Shown: one piece after another, positions 23,969 to 32,838 of the stretch
Numbering within the stretch: position 1 is the first letter of the stretch
Layout of the letters: every line of letters begins with the position of its first letter
NCBI GenBank assembly: GCA_017437125.1
Contig: JAFSBV010000015.1
Coordinates: forward strand, 1-64,000
Source: Bacteroidales bacterium
Lineage (GTDB): Bacteria > Bacteroidota > Bacteroidia > Bacteroidales > UBA932
Direction of reading: 5' to 3'
Length of the DNA: 64,000 nt
Notes under the pieces: generated by a model
What the model was told of the DNA's origin: nothing
Seen by the model: only the letters and a program-made list of their open reading frames with translations
The model's database searches: none
Program-made: the position numbers and the translations under genes

Positions 23969-26149
23969 TCAGAACGGGTAACCTACACCGAAATGCAGGG
24001 CGAAATTGTCCCTGTTGAGCCACTGACCAGGATTGACCCATTTCTGCATTCTTGCAGGATCATGAATCTTCATACCCATGTCGAATCTGAGCAGGAGAAA
24101 GCCGAAGTCAAGTCTCAGACCCACTCCCCAGTTGGCAGCGATGCTGTTTCCGAGATCTCTCCAGTGGAACATGGAAGAATCAGCCATACGATCGACATTA
24201 TGCTGTAAGGTCCATACATTTCCCGCATCGACAAATACGGCTCCAGCCACTTTCCAGAACATATCGAAGCGGTATTCGATGTTTGCTTCGAGTTTCATGT
24301 CTCCCGTCTGGTTCGGAATGACGAATGACTTGTCAAGCGGTGATGTTCCAGGTCCGACTGTCCTTGCCTGCCATCCTCTGAGACTGTTGGCTCCACCACC
24401 GTAGAAATGCTTTTCAAATGGCAGTGCAGATGAATTTCCATAGGCATAACCGGCACCGGCAAGGAGTCTGGTAGCAATGGACTGGCCGTTGTTCTTTCCC
24501 CATACCCATGTCCTTCCTAACGTGAGCTCTGCTCTTACATATTGCGAATATGGTGTGTTCCATATCATTCCTGAGCCATTGGCATCCTTCTTCATCAGAG
24601 GGTTGAATGCTCTAAGAAGGTTTCCGGCGATGTCAAGCTGAAGCCTTGAATAGAAGTATGTATGATCAGGGATGGCTGCGGAGCTGGTTGTATAATAAAG
24701 CATTCCACCGGATCCGAGGTCAAAGTGATCCTGATATGCGTTCCTCAGGAAAGGGTCATTGGCCAGGGTGTCATAGAAGTCTTCTTCAAGATTGAAAAGA
24801 CGTACGACGTTCAGCTGAAGCGGATAAACCTGATAATAGAATCTGCTGTCAACGTTTCCTGTGTAGCCGAACGAGGTTGACAGTATGTTTCTCGTATATT
24901 CAGGACGGTTCTGATAGTTGTATGAGAAATTTATGTCTGTTCTTGGAATCGCCTGCTTGAAATATCTGTAAGGAAGAGGAAGGAATCTCGGAAGGCTCAA
25001 GCCGGCTGATACTCCGAATTCATTGGATCTTACCCTGTCATTAAGTTTGAACTGGAAATTACCCATGAAGCTCATGTTCAGCCATTCTCCCCCTCTGAAT
25101 ATGTTCTTATGATAATAGGAAAGCTGCGGTGACACTCCAAGCAGGCCGGAGGAGTTGGTGGAAGCTTCAAGATTGACCTTGAAACCCTGAAGCCTGGACT
25201 GAGCCATGGAAATGGAACAGTCAACGACATTTGTGTCTGTCTGAGTCATTCCTATGTTGACGCTGCTGAATACCCTGAGCTCAGACAATCTCGCATATGT
25301 GTTGTTCACGGCATCTTCACTGTATGTCATCCCGGGATATACCGTATTAAGTTCCTTGAGGATCTTTTCCTTGATCTTCAGGGATTTTGGATATGACATG
25401 CTTACGTCTCCGATATGGAATCTTCTGATCGGCGCAGCATCCCTCGGCAATTCGTTACGCGTATATTCATTTATCTTCAGTTCGAGGATAGCTGAATCCG
25501 GACAGGTCGTCGTATCTGCCTCGAAGAAGAAATTGTTCTTGCTGAAATCAAAGAAGCCCTGATTCCTCATCTTAGCTGAAGAAGTCTCGGAAACGGTTTC
25601 CAGAATTGCTTCTGAAAGGAAGTCACCACGGCTGATTCCAAGGTCAGAAGTGTCCTTGAGGAATGCCTGGCTGAACTCTCCTCTTGAAGGAAGCACATAT
25701 CTGATTTCCTTTATCGGAAAACGTTTTCCAAGATGAACATCATATGTCACGGTAACCATCTTTCTTTTCACAGAGATCTCAGAATCGACTGAAGAACCGT
25801 AATAACCGAGATATTCGAGATGGTTAGTGATGTTTTCTATCGAACTGTCAACCATGTCAGGGTCATATATGACCGGGGCCTTTCCAATCTTTTTCAGAAA
25901 TCTGTCCCAGCTGCTTCCGCTGCCGTCCGACCAATTATAGACAACCATGAAAGGTGACCAGCCGAGATTCTGATTCTGTTTCAGATACTTGTTAAGCTGT
26001 CCTGGATTGAAGTCGTCGTCATTGCTGATCTCTATCTTGTTCTTGGTAAGACGATACTCTCCATCCTGCAGTACACGGGTAGTGCTGCAGGATACCATAA
26101 GGATTGCCAAGATGGCAATGAATATGATTCTGAAACGGGTTTTCATCAT
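23969..26149 (-). CDS. tamL: TamA-like outer-membrane assembly lipoprotein
   Basis: A 726-residue protein. The signal ends in ILMVSC, so it is a lipoprotein, the feature that separates TamL of Bacteroidetes from proteobacterial TamA. POTRA-like repeats span about residues 25-350, and a C-terminal Omp85 barrel follows (GVSPQLSYYHKNIFRGGEWL; HFYGGGANSLRGWQARTVGP, the conserved GGxxSxRG turn; final HFGVGYPF). It is expected to work with an inner-membrane TamB protein in envelope assembly; tamB is not in the window. A consensus promoter lies immediately upstream. It diverges from a SpoU methyltransferase gene. Confidence 0.88.
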   Translation of the reverse strand: MMKTRFRIIFIAILAILMVSCSTTRVLQDGEYRLTKNKIEISNDDDFNPGQLNKYLKQNQNLGWSPFMVVYNWSDGSGSSWDRFLKKIGKAPVIYDPDMVDSSIENITNHLEYLGYYGSSVDSEISVKRKMVTVTYDVHLGKRFPIKEIRYVLPSRGEFSQAFLKDTSDLGISRGDFLSEAILETVSETSSAKMRNQGFFDFSKNNFFFEADTTTCPDSAILELKINEYTRNELPRDAAPIRRFHIGDVSMSYPKSLKIKEKILKELNTVYPGMTYSEDAVNNTYARLSELRVFSSVNIGMTQTDTNVVDCSISMAQSRLQGFKVNLEASTNSSGLLGVSPQLSYYHKNIFRGGEWLNMSFMGNFQFKLNDRVRSNEFGVSAGLSLPRFLPLPYRYFKQAIPRTDINFSYNYQNRPEYTRNILSTSFGYTGNVDSRFYYQVYPLQLNVVRLFNLEEDFYDTLANDPFLRNAYQDHFDLGSGGMLYYTTSSAAIPDHTYFYSRLQLDIAGNLLRAFNPLMKKDANGSGMIWNTPYSQYVRAELTLGRTWVWGKNNGQSIATRLLAGAGYAYGNSSALPFEKHFYGGGANSLRGWQARTVGPGTSPLDKSFVIPNQTGDMKLEANIEYRFDMFWKVAGAVFVDAGNVWTLQHNVDRMADSSMFHWRDLGNSIAANWGVGLRLDFGFLLLRFDMGMKIHDPARMQKWVNPGQWLNRDNFALHFGVGYPF

Positions 26150-26160
26150 TCTCTATCCTG

Positions 26161-26191
26161 CAAATTTATCGTAATCTGTCGTTTTCTCAAA
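26161..26191 (-). promoter_or_regulatory. promoter of tamL
   Basis: On the minus strand TTTG (26191-26188), 19 bases, TAAATTTG (26168-26161). The -7 box ends 11 bases before the ATG at 26149, so the leader is only a few bases. Confidence 0.7.
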
Positions 26192-26249
26192 ATTTTAGCC
26201 AAATTAAATGTGAAATGTGATCCGGAGCCTATATTACAGGATTTTTAAT

Positions 26250-26257
26250 TATATTTG
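26250..26257 (+). promoter_or_regulatory. -7 box of the RNA methyltransferase operon
   Basis: TATATTTG, 22 bases before the ATG at 26280. No -33 TTTG was found at the expected position. Confidence 0.5.
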
Positions 26258-26279
26258 TAAATTATGATCATCTAATATT

Positions 26280-27035
26280 ATGACATCTATATCGAATAAT
26301 GAAATAAAGAAGGTAAAGTCTCTGCAGCAGAAGAAGTTTCGTGATGAGTTAGGACTCTTTGTCGTAGAAGGCGAAAAGATGGTTGATGAGGCTGTTGCAT
26401 CCGGTTTTGATGTGACAGGAGTATTCAGAAAGGAAGACATCGGGGAGGAATCCATGAAAAGGATTTCCTCTCTCTCTTCTCCTTCTCCAGTCCTTGCCGT
26501 TGTCAGAAAGCCTCAGGACATATATGTCGATGACCCTGCTTCCCTCTCCGACATCATATCCAAGGGAGGACTTTTCCTTGCTCTTGATACGATAAGGGAT
26601 CCCGGCAATCTTGGAACTATACTTAGAATAGCTGACTGGTTCGGAATAGATGCCGTCTTTGCTGCCAAAGATACCGTGGATGTCTTTAATCCTAAGGTTG
26701 TCCAGGCAACGATGGGAGCGATATTCCGTGTAAGGATGCATTATGTCGATCTGCCGGCCGTATCGGAAATGATACTCTCCAATGACGGACGGGTATATGG
26801 TACATTCCTCGACGGTAGGAACATGTATTCCATTCCGCTGGAAACCGGAACAGACAGACCGGTCATGATAGTCATCGGAAACGAATCCGAAGGCATATCC
26901 GACAGAATGGCCTCGCTGGTGTCGGACAGGCTGTATATCCCTCCATATCCGGCTGATGATTCCGGATCGGAATCATTGAACGCGGCAGTCGCCACAGCCA
27001 TAACCGTTTCAGAATTCAGAAGAAGAACATATTGA
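26280..27035 (+). CDS. SpoU/TrmH-family RNA 2'-O-methyltransferase
   Basis: A 251-residue protein. An N-terminal substrate-binding domain (NEIKKVKSLQQKKFRDELGL, FVVEGEKMVDEAV) is followed by the SPOUT knot: motif 1 DTIRDPGNLGTILRIADWFG, motif 2 VMIVIGNESEGISDRM, motif 3 IPPYPADDSGSESLNAAVAT. It methylates a ribose in rRNA or tRNA using SAM; which nucleotide is not visible. Motif 3 is longer and more acidic than the usual IPM-GxxxSLNVS. The next gene starts 10 bases downstream and is probably cotranscribed. Confidence 0.88.
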   Translation: MTSISNNEIKKVKSLQQKKFRDELGLFVVEGEKMVDEAVASGFDVTGVFRKEDIGEESMKRISSLSSPSPVLAVVRKPQDIYVDDPASLSDIISKGGLFLALDTIRDPGNLGTILRIADWFGIDAVFAAKDTVDVFNPKVVQATMGAIFRVRMHYVDLPAVSEMILSNDGRVYGTFLDGRNMYSIPLETGTDRPVMIVIGNESEGISDRMASLVSDRLYIPPYPADDSGSESLNAAVATAITVSEFRRRTY

Positions 27036-27045
27036 TCACTTTGCA

Positions 27046-30027
27046 ATGAACACAATCGAGCCAAAACTACTGAAGGAACTTATCAATGCTGATTATGACT
27101 CCCTTATGGGATTCAGAGTCAGGAGGATACTGATGATATGCAGCAATTACGACGCATTCATCCTCGAGGAAGACGGACAGATAGAGTCCCAGATATATAA
27201 GGAATATATCGATCTCAATCTGAGTACTCCTCCGACGTTCATATGGGTACAGACTTCTGCAGAAGCACGTGAAATGCTGCAGACAACCGTCGGTATCGAC
27301 ATGATCATCTGCATGTATAACGTCGGTGACAATGATGTGTTCTCACTTGCTTCCGACCTCAAGAAGGAGGGCCGCAGTCTGCCTTTCGTGCTTCTGACGC
27401 ACTTTTCAAAGGAAGTTTACAGGAGGCTTGGAAAAATGGATACCTCCTCTATCGATTATATGTTCAGCTGGCACGGAAATGCCGATCTGATCGTTGCCAT
27501 AATCAAGCTTTTCGAGGACCTCAAGAATGCTGATAACGACATTCTCAGGGTAGGCGTACAGAGCATTCTTCTCGTAGAGGATTCTGTCAGATACTATTCT
27601 ACATACCTCCCTGAGCTATACAAGATGGTACTCAAGCAGAGTTCGGAGTTCCTGAAAGAGACTCTTAACGAGCAGCAGAGGAAGCATATGAAGAGATCCC
27701 GCCCGAAGATCCTTCTCGCTACGAATCTCGATGATGCGATGAACATGTATGAGAAGTACAAGGACAATCTTCTCGGTGTGATATCCGATGTTGGATTCTG
27801 TGAGCATCGTGATGATAATCCTGAGGATGAAAAACTGGATGCCGGTCTTGAGCTTGTCAGACATATCAAGGCTGATGATCCTAAGATGCCGGTATTGCTT
27901 CAGTCATCTCAGGACAGCATATGTCCTATAGCTGAATCACTTGGGGTTGGTTTCCTGAGGAAGTACTCCAAGACCCTCATGATACAGCTTTATGATTATA
28001 TCAAGGAGGAATTCGCATTCGGAGATTTTGTCTTCAGGGATATGGACCGTGTCGAATACGGCCGTGCGGCCAATCTTAAGGAACTTGAGATCATGATGCG
28101 TGAGATTCCGGATGAGATACTCCTCGCTAACACATCCAAGAACATGCTTTCAAAGTGGTTCATGGCCCGCGGACTCTTCACTCTTGGTGCCAAGTTCAAG
28201 ACGGTGTCGGAAAGCCATTTCTCAAATACGGCTGAACTGCGTGCATATGTATCCCAGCAGATACATGATTATCATGCCCTTACCGGACGCGGGGTGATTG
28301 CTCATTTCGATGCAGAAACATATGGGCGACACATATGGTTCTCAAGAATGGGAGACGGCTCTCTCGGAGGAAAGGCAAGGGGTCTCGCCTTTCTGAACAG
28401 CCTCGTTTACAAGCACCATCTCTCGGACAGATATGACAATGTCAAGATATCGATTCCTCGTACTGTGGTGATTGCAACTGATTATTTCGATCAGTTCATA
28501 ATCGAGAATGACCTTCAGTATGTGATCGATTCCGATATCTCAGACGAAGAGATCCTTTCTGAATTCGTGTCTTCACGACTTCCTGAAAGACTGGTGGAAG
28601 AGCTCAGGGCATTTGTTGACACGACTCGCTCCCCTCTTGCTGTCCGTTCTTCTTCGAAACTTGAAGACAGCAGTTATCAACCTTTTGCCGGAGTTTATTC
28701 GACATATATGATTCCTCTTGCAGAGAATCGTGACCAGATGCTCCGAATGTTGGGCAAGGCTATCAAAAGTGTCTATGCGTCAGTATTTTACAGCGGAAGC
28801 AGAACATACATACAGACTACGGGAAACCTTCTGAGCGAGGAAAAGATGGCAGTGGTCGTGCAGAGCATATGCGGCTCTGAGCATAACGGCCTGTACTATC
28901 CTATGTTGTCCGGAGTCGCCAGGTCGGTTAATTTCTACCCTATAGGCAATGAAAAGGCGGAAGACGGCATTGTTGATCTGGCTTTCGGATTGGGAAAGAC
29001 TGTTGTGGATGGAGGTAACTCATTGAGATTCAATCCTAAGTATCCGAAGAAGATTCTTCAGCTCTCTGAAACGAAACTCGCATTGAGGGATACTCAGAAA
29101 ATGATGTATGCCCTTGACCTGAGAGCCGGTGCATTCAAGATATCCCGTGATGAAGGAGTCAATCTGGCTCATATCCAGGTTGCAGAAGGACTTCAGCATT
29201 TCTCGCATCCGGAACTTGTCGCGTCCACATTCAGTGTTGAGAACAACAGGATGCTTCCGGGAATAGCTGCAAACGGTCCGCGTGTGATATCGTTCGATGC
29301 ACTCCTCAAATATAACCGCTACCCTCTTGCACAGATTCTCAAGGATATACTCGAGATATGCAAGAAGGAACTGATGTGCGATATAGAAATGGAGTTTGCT
29401 GCAGATATCGAACATAAGGAAAACGGAACAAGGCTCAATATGAAGCTTCTTCAGGTACGTCCTGTGGGAGAATACAGTTCTGATTCCAACATCTCCATCA
29501 GCAAGGTCGTAGAGGATATGGATCATGTGCTTGTAAGATCATCAAAGGCATTAGGATCCGGACTTGTGAGCGGTATGAAATATATAATTCATGTTCCGTC
29601 TGCTACATTCGACAGCGCCAGGACCAAGGAAATGGCCGCAGAGATAGCCGAATTCAACAATATGATAAAGAACGAAGGTGGTTCATATCTTCTTATCGGT
29701 CCGGGCCGCTGGGGTTCATCAGATCCGTGGTTAGGCATTCCTGTGATGTGGAGTGATATTTCAGAGGCAAGAATGATCGTGGAGACAGCGATTCCTGGCT
29801 ATCAGATCGAACCGAGTCAGGGAACCCACTTCTTCCAGAACATCACATCCCTCGGTGTCGGCTATCTTACGATAGACACTGTACGTGGAGACGGATTTGT
29901 CCGGGAAGAAGAGATATCCGGCCTTGAGTGCATACGTGAAGGTGCATATACACGCCTGTACAAGGCCCCTGACAGTATGGAAGGATATATAGACAGATCG
30001 TCAAACGAGTCTGTTATCGGTTATTGA
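27046..30027 (+). CDS. PEP/pyruvate-binding (PPDK N-terminal-like) protein with receiver-like domains
   Basis: A 993-residue cytoplasmic protein. Residues about 20-160 and 165-345 look like two degenerate receiver domains (ILMICSNYDAFILEEDGQ, VGVQSILLVEDSVRYYSTYL, LELVRHIKADDPKMPVLLQS). Residues about 440-980 form the ATP-grasp nucleotide-binding part of pyruvate phosphate dikinase/PEP synthase: GGKARGLAFLNSLVYKH, SPLAVRSSSKLEDSSYQPFA, GVYSTYMIP, LAFGLGKTVVDGG and LLIGPGRWGSSDPWLG. The phosphohistidine swivel domain (TxxGGxxSHxAI) and the C-terminal PEP-binding barrel are absent, so it cannot carry out the full PPDK reaction alone. It could phosphorylate a separate protein or small molecule. 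Proteins of this layout recur in Bacteroidetes without known function. Confidence 0.75.
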   Translation: MNTIEPKLLKELINADYDSLMGFRVRRILMICSNYDAFILEEDGQIESQIYKEYIDLNLSTPPTFIWVQTSAEAREMLQTTVGIDMIICMYNVGDNDVFSLASDLKKEGRSLPFVLLTHFSKEVYRRLGKMDTSSIDYMFSWHGNADLIVAIIKLFEDLKNADNDILRVGVQSILLVEDSVRYYSTYLPELYKMVLKQSSEFLKETLNEQQRKHMKRSRPKILLATNLDDAMNMYEKYKDNLLGVISDVGFCEHRDDNPEDEKLDAGLELVRHIKADDPKMPVLLQSSQDSICPIAESLGVGFLRKYSKTLMIQLYDYIKEEFAFGDFVFRDMDRVEYGRAANLKELEIMMREIPDEILLANTSKNMLSKWFMARGLFTLGAKFKTVSESHFSNTAELRAYVSQQIHDYHALTGRGVIAHFDAETYGRHIWFSRMGDGSLGGKARGLAFLNSLVYKHHLSDRYDNVKISIPRTVVIATDYFDQFIIENDLQYVIDSDISDEEILSEFVSSRLPERLVEELRAFVDTTRSPLAVRSSSKLEDSSYQPFAGVYSTYMIPLAENRDQMLRMLGKAIKSVYASVFYSGSRTYIQTTGNLLSEEKMAVVVQSICGSEHNGLYYPMLSGVARSVNFYPIGNEKAEDGIVDLAFGLGKTVVDGGNSLRFNPKYPKKILQLSETKLALRDTQKMMYALDLRAGAFKISRDEGVNLAHIQVAEGLQHFSHPELVASTFSVENNRMLPGIAANGPRVISFDALLKYNRYPLAQILKDILEICKKELMCDIEMEFAADIEHKENGTRLNMKLLQVRPVGEYSSDSNISISKVVEDMDHVLVRSSKALGSGLVSGMKYIIHVPSATFDSARTKEMAAEIAEFNNMIKNEGGSYLLIGPGRWGSSDPWLGIPVMWSDISEARMIVETAIPGYQIEPSQGTHFFQNITSLGVGYLTIDTVRGDGFVREEEISGLECIREGAYTRLYKAPDSMEGYIDRSSNESVIGY

Positions 30028-30035
30028 TATCAGCA

Positions 30036-31700
30036 TCAGATCAGCTGGATCACTTTTCCATCCATAGGAGGAACAGTGACTTCTATCACCTTGCCTGGCA
30101 TCATGCTTTCTGTGATCGGGATTCCCATCCACTCGAAAGCATGTTCCGGTATGGTAAGCTTCATGTGAGCTTCATACTGACTGAAGTTTACGGCTACCAG
30201 AAGGGTGTGATCTTCGTAGTCCCTGAGGAAGGCGAAATGCCTGTCCTTGTCAAATCCGTCAGATGACATGTTGCAGTAGCAGAGGTCATATGTGGTTCCC
30301 TTACCTATAGCAGCGTCTGACGCGGCAAGCCTCACAGCTTCTGAGAATCTGGCAAAAATCTCGGCTTCCTCTTTCCTGAGGCCACCTTTCACGAGTTTAG
30401 ATACAGATCCGGACCTGTATTCTCCTGACTTTATCAGCTTGCGGAGTCTTCTGACAGAAGAAACGCTCCACCAGTCGAATATGGTCGTACGTCCGTCCCT
30501 GCCGCTGAATCCTTCTTCATCCATACCGCACTCGCCTATCTCTTCGCCGAAATAGATCATGAACGGAGATGTGTTCAGATAAAGCGATACATATAGAGGG
30601 GCGAATGTGTTTTTAGCGGAACGGCCGAAGAAATCTGATGCAAACCTCTGTTCATCATGATTCTCGAGGAAGTTGAGCATATATGGCTGTATGTCACCGA
30701 GGAACTGCCAGTTTCTGGTTATTCCCATTGCGGACTGCCATAACTCCACCGGCATTCCGTCATCATTGACATTTTTCTCTACAACAGTTCGGAGTGTGTC
30801 ATAGAGACCGGACTTGTCATAGAGATAATCGAAACCTATTCTCCTTATATATTCTCCGTAAAGTTCCTTCTTATAAACCTCAGCGATGAAAATCACGGAA
30901 GGATATACGGATTTTACCTTCGCGATCAGCCATCTGAAGAATTCCGGTGGAACGAGTTCGACCATGTCGCATCTGAAGCCGTCAACGCCCTTCCCAGCCC
31001 AGAAATCGATTATGTCATACATCTTGTCCCATGTAGGAGTATGACTGTCACCATAGTTGATCTTCACGGTCTCATACCAATCGTTGATGCCTGGAGTCGG
31101 AGAATAGCAGTTGTTGCCTGTAGCCATTGCGGGGCATTCCTCGTATGGATTCATGCCACACGGAGTCTCCGTTGGCAGAACAAGCTTCTGACCAGGGTAG
31201 TAGAAGAAGTCATTGGTCTCTTTCCAATGCACATTCCTGTCATCGTCAGAACCGAGGACAGGGTGGCCCGGTACAGGAGATACCTTGGCGTAATCCCTTG
31301 ATACATGGTTCGGTACAAAGTCTATTATCATTTTCAGTCCGGCATCATGTGTCCTCTTGACCAGTGCCTCGAATTCCTGCATCCTGTTGTCCGGATCGTC
31401 AGCAAGATATGCATTTACGTCATAATAGTCGCAGATCGCATATGGAGATCCTGCCTTTCCCTTTACAAACTGCGGATGTGAAGGGATACAGCCGTTTTCA
31501 GATGCCTGAGTCGAGTGTCTGAGTACGCCTGTAAACCATACGTGGCTGCATCCGAGCCATTTGAGATATTCCAGTGTATCGTTGTCTATGTCAGAGAATT
31601 TTCCTGTTCCGTTATCTGTAAGTGTTCCGTTTTTCTTCGGCCTTACAGTGCCGATGCCCCAAAGACGAGGGAGCATCTGGTATATGATTGGTTTCTGCAT
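30036..31700 (-). CDS. cytoplasmic GH13 alpha-amylase-family glycosidase
   Basis: A 554-residue protein from MQKPIIYQMLPRLWG. No signal peptide. The four GH13 regions are present: MIIDFVPNHVSRD (I), GVDGFRCDMVELV with the nucleophile Asp (II), FIAEVYKKELY with the acid Glu (III) and LNFLENHDEQRF with the stabiliser Asp (IV). A C-terminal beta domain follows (HTLLVAVNFSQYEAHMKL). It probably acts on internal alpha-glucans such as glycogen or maltodextrins. It converges with the PEP/pyruvate-binding gene and has its own consensus promoter. Confidence 0.88.
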   Translation of the reverse strand: MQKPIIYQMLPRLWGIGTVRPKKNGTLTDNGTGKFSDIDNDTLEYLKWLGCSHVWFTGVLRHSTQASENGCIPSHPQFVKGKAGSPYAICDYYDVNAYLADDPDNRMQEFEALVKRTHDAGLKMIIDFVPNHVSRDYAKVSPVPGHPVLGSDDDRNVHWKETNDFFYYPGQKLVLPTETPCGMNPYEECPAMATGNNCYSPTPGINDWYETVKINYGDSHTPTWDKMYDIIDFWAGKGVDGFRCDMVELVPPEFFRWLIAKVKSVYPSVIFIAEVYKKELYGEYIRRIGFDYLYDKSGLYDTLRTVVEKNVNDDGMPVELWQSAMGITRNWQFLGDIQPYMLNFLENHDEQRFASDFFGRSAKNTFAPLYVSLYLNTSPFMIYFGEEIGECGMDEEGFSGRDGRTTIFDWWSVSSVRRLRKLIKSGEYRSGSVSKLVKGGLRKEEAEIFARFSEAVRLAASDAAIGKGTTYDLCYCNMSSDGFDKDRHFAFLRDYEDHTLLVAVNFSQYEAHMKLTIPEHAFEWMGIPITESMMPGKVIEVTVPPMDGKVIQLI

Positions 31701-31721
31701 CTTAATAATCAATTAGCAGTG

Positions 31722-31752
31722 CAAAGTTAGGACAAAAAGAATGCCCTGCAAA
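31722..31752 (-). promoter_or_regulatory. promoter of the GH13 gene
   Basis: On the minus strand TTTG (31752-31749), 19 bases, TAACTTTG (31729-31722), 21 bases before the ATG at 31700. This is a full consensus match. Confidence 0.7.
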
Positions 31753-31792
31753 ATGAAAGATAACCTATTTGCAAAAGCATTTCTCCTATTGA

Positions 31793-32365
31793 TCAGACAA
31801 TGCAACGGACCATCCTTACATATGGATGTCCGAAGAAGATAATTTCTTCTTCAGGAACAAAGCCGATAGACGAGTAATATGACTGTAACGATGCAGCCTC
31901 TTTTTCAACAATGAGAGTAAATCTGTTGTGACCTTCCGCAAATCCTTGAGAAACAGCATCTTCTATGAGCATCTTGCCGATGTTCCGGCCCCTGTATTCA
32001 GGAAGGATGGCCATAGAGTCAAGGTAATATTCTCCCTTGCAAGTTTCCATATCTGTTTCCTCTATCGTCATTCCAAGCTTTTCGGCGATATACCCGAAGG
32101 TCATTTCGCGTGATCGTGCATATCTTCTGCCGTCATATGCGACAAGACATCCGACTGCTGTGCCGGTCAGGTCATCAACGGCAATCCTTACATGATTCCA
32201 GTAATACAGGCTGTGTTCTATCCCGCACACTTCCATGAAGGCTGTACTATGCCTGTCATCGCCTGCGGGTTCATCGAGATCTTTGACCCTTGCTGCCGCC
32301 ATTACGCACCTTGCTATGAACGGAACATCATCAGCTTCGGCAGATCTTATCGTTATATTATTCAT
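31793..32365 (-). CDS. GNAT-family N-acetyltransferase
   Basis: A 190-residue protein from MNNITIRSAEADDVPFIARC. The acetyl-CoA motif A reads SMAILPEYRGRNIGKMLIED (about residues 128-147), followed by RFTLIVEKEAASLQSYYSSI and GFVPEEE. The substrate is unknown. The start at 32365 matches the conserved ITIRxAxxDD opening. It lies 17 bases downstream of nrdG and may belong to the nrd operon. Confidence 0.82.
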   Translation of the reverse strand: MNNITIRSAEADDVPFIARCVMAAARVKDLDEPAGDDRHSTAFMEVCGIEHSLYYWNHVRIAVDDLTGTAVGCLVAYDGRRYARSREMTFGYIAEKLGMTIEETDMETCKGEYYLDSMAILPEYRGRNIGKMLIEDAVSQGFAEGHNRFTLIVEKEAASLQSYYSSIGFVPEEEIIFFGHPYVRMVRCIV

Positions 32366-32382
32366 CTTCAATAGATTATGGC

Positions 32383-32838
32383 TCACGATATCGTGAGCTT
32401 TGTAAAGGATCCGTCCTTTTCGATCCTGTAAAGGGCTTGATTGGTTGTCGGGAATTTAAGACCTCCCAAGGCCTCCTTGTATGGGCCCAGCTTTATATAA
32501 TCCATCACCTTGGGATCGAAACCTTCCGGAAGCTCCTCTCTGCCTGAGTACCATGCAGTCTTGAGACCGGGAAATTTCTGTCGGATGAATATGGCCATCT
32601 TCTGGATTTCTGCCGGATCCGCATCACCGCCCATGAAACAGAAGCAGGTCACTGCGGAAGAATAGCTGCCTATCAATGCAGAAAGCATTTCCTCCGTCAT
32701 CGGCTCTCCCTTATCTTCCCATAACCATTGGCTATGGCATCCGGGGCATCTGTTCGGACAGCATGAAATGTTGACTGCCAGGCTGATCTCATCCGGGATC
32801 TCCTGGCAGACAATATCGTAACTATAGCATTTTAGCAT
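32383..32838 (-). CDS. nrdG: anaerobic ribonucleotide reductase activating protein
   Basis: A 151-residue radical-SAM enzyme. The 4Fe-4S-binding CxxxCxxC motif is in NISCCPNRCPGCHSQWLWED (about residues 23-42), and FCFMGGDADP is the conserved GGxP-like SAM contact. It generates the glycyl radical on NrdD using SAM and an electron donor. It overlaps the end of nrdD by seven bases, the usual coupled arrangement. Confidence 0.93.
   Translation of the reverse strand: MLKCYSYDIVCQEIPDEISLAVNISCCPNRCPGCHSQWLWEDKGEPMTEEMLSALIGSYSSAVTCFCFMGGDADPAEIQKMAIFIRQKFPGLKTAWYSGREELPEGFDPKVMDYIKLGPYKEALGGLKFPTTNQALYRIEKDGSFTKLTIS

Noticed and set aside
29020-29526. 168-residue minus-strand frame inside the PEP/pyruvate-binding gene
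   Set aside because: It lies antisense to conserved ATP-grasp motifs, without promoter or family features.
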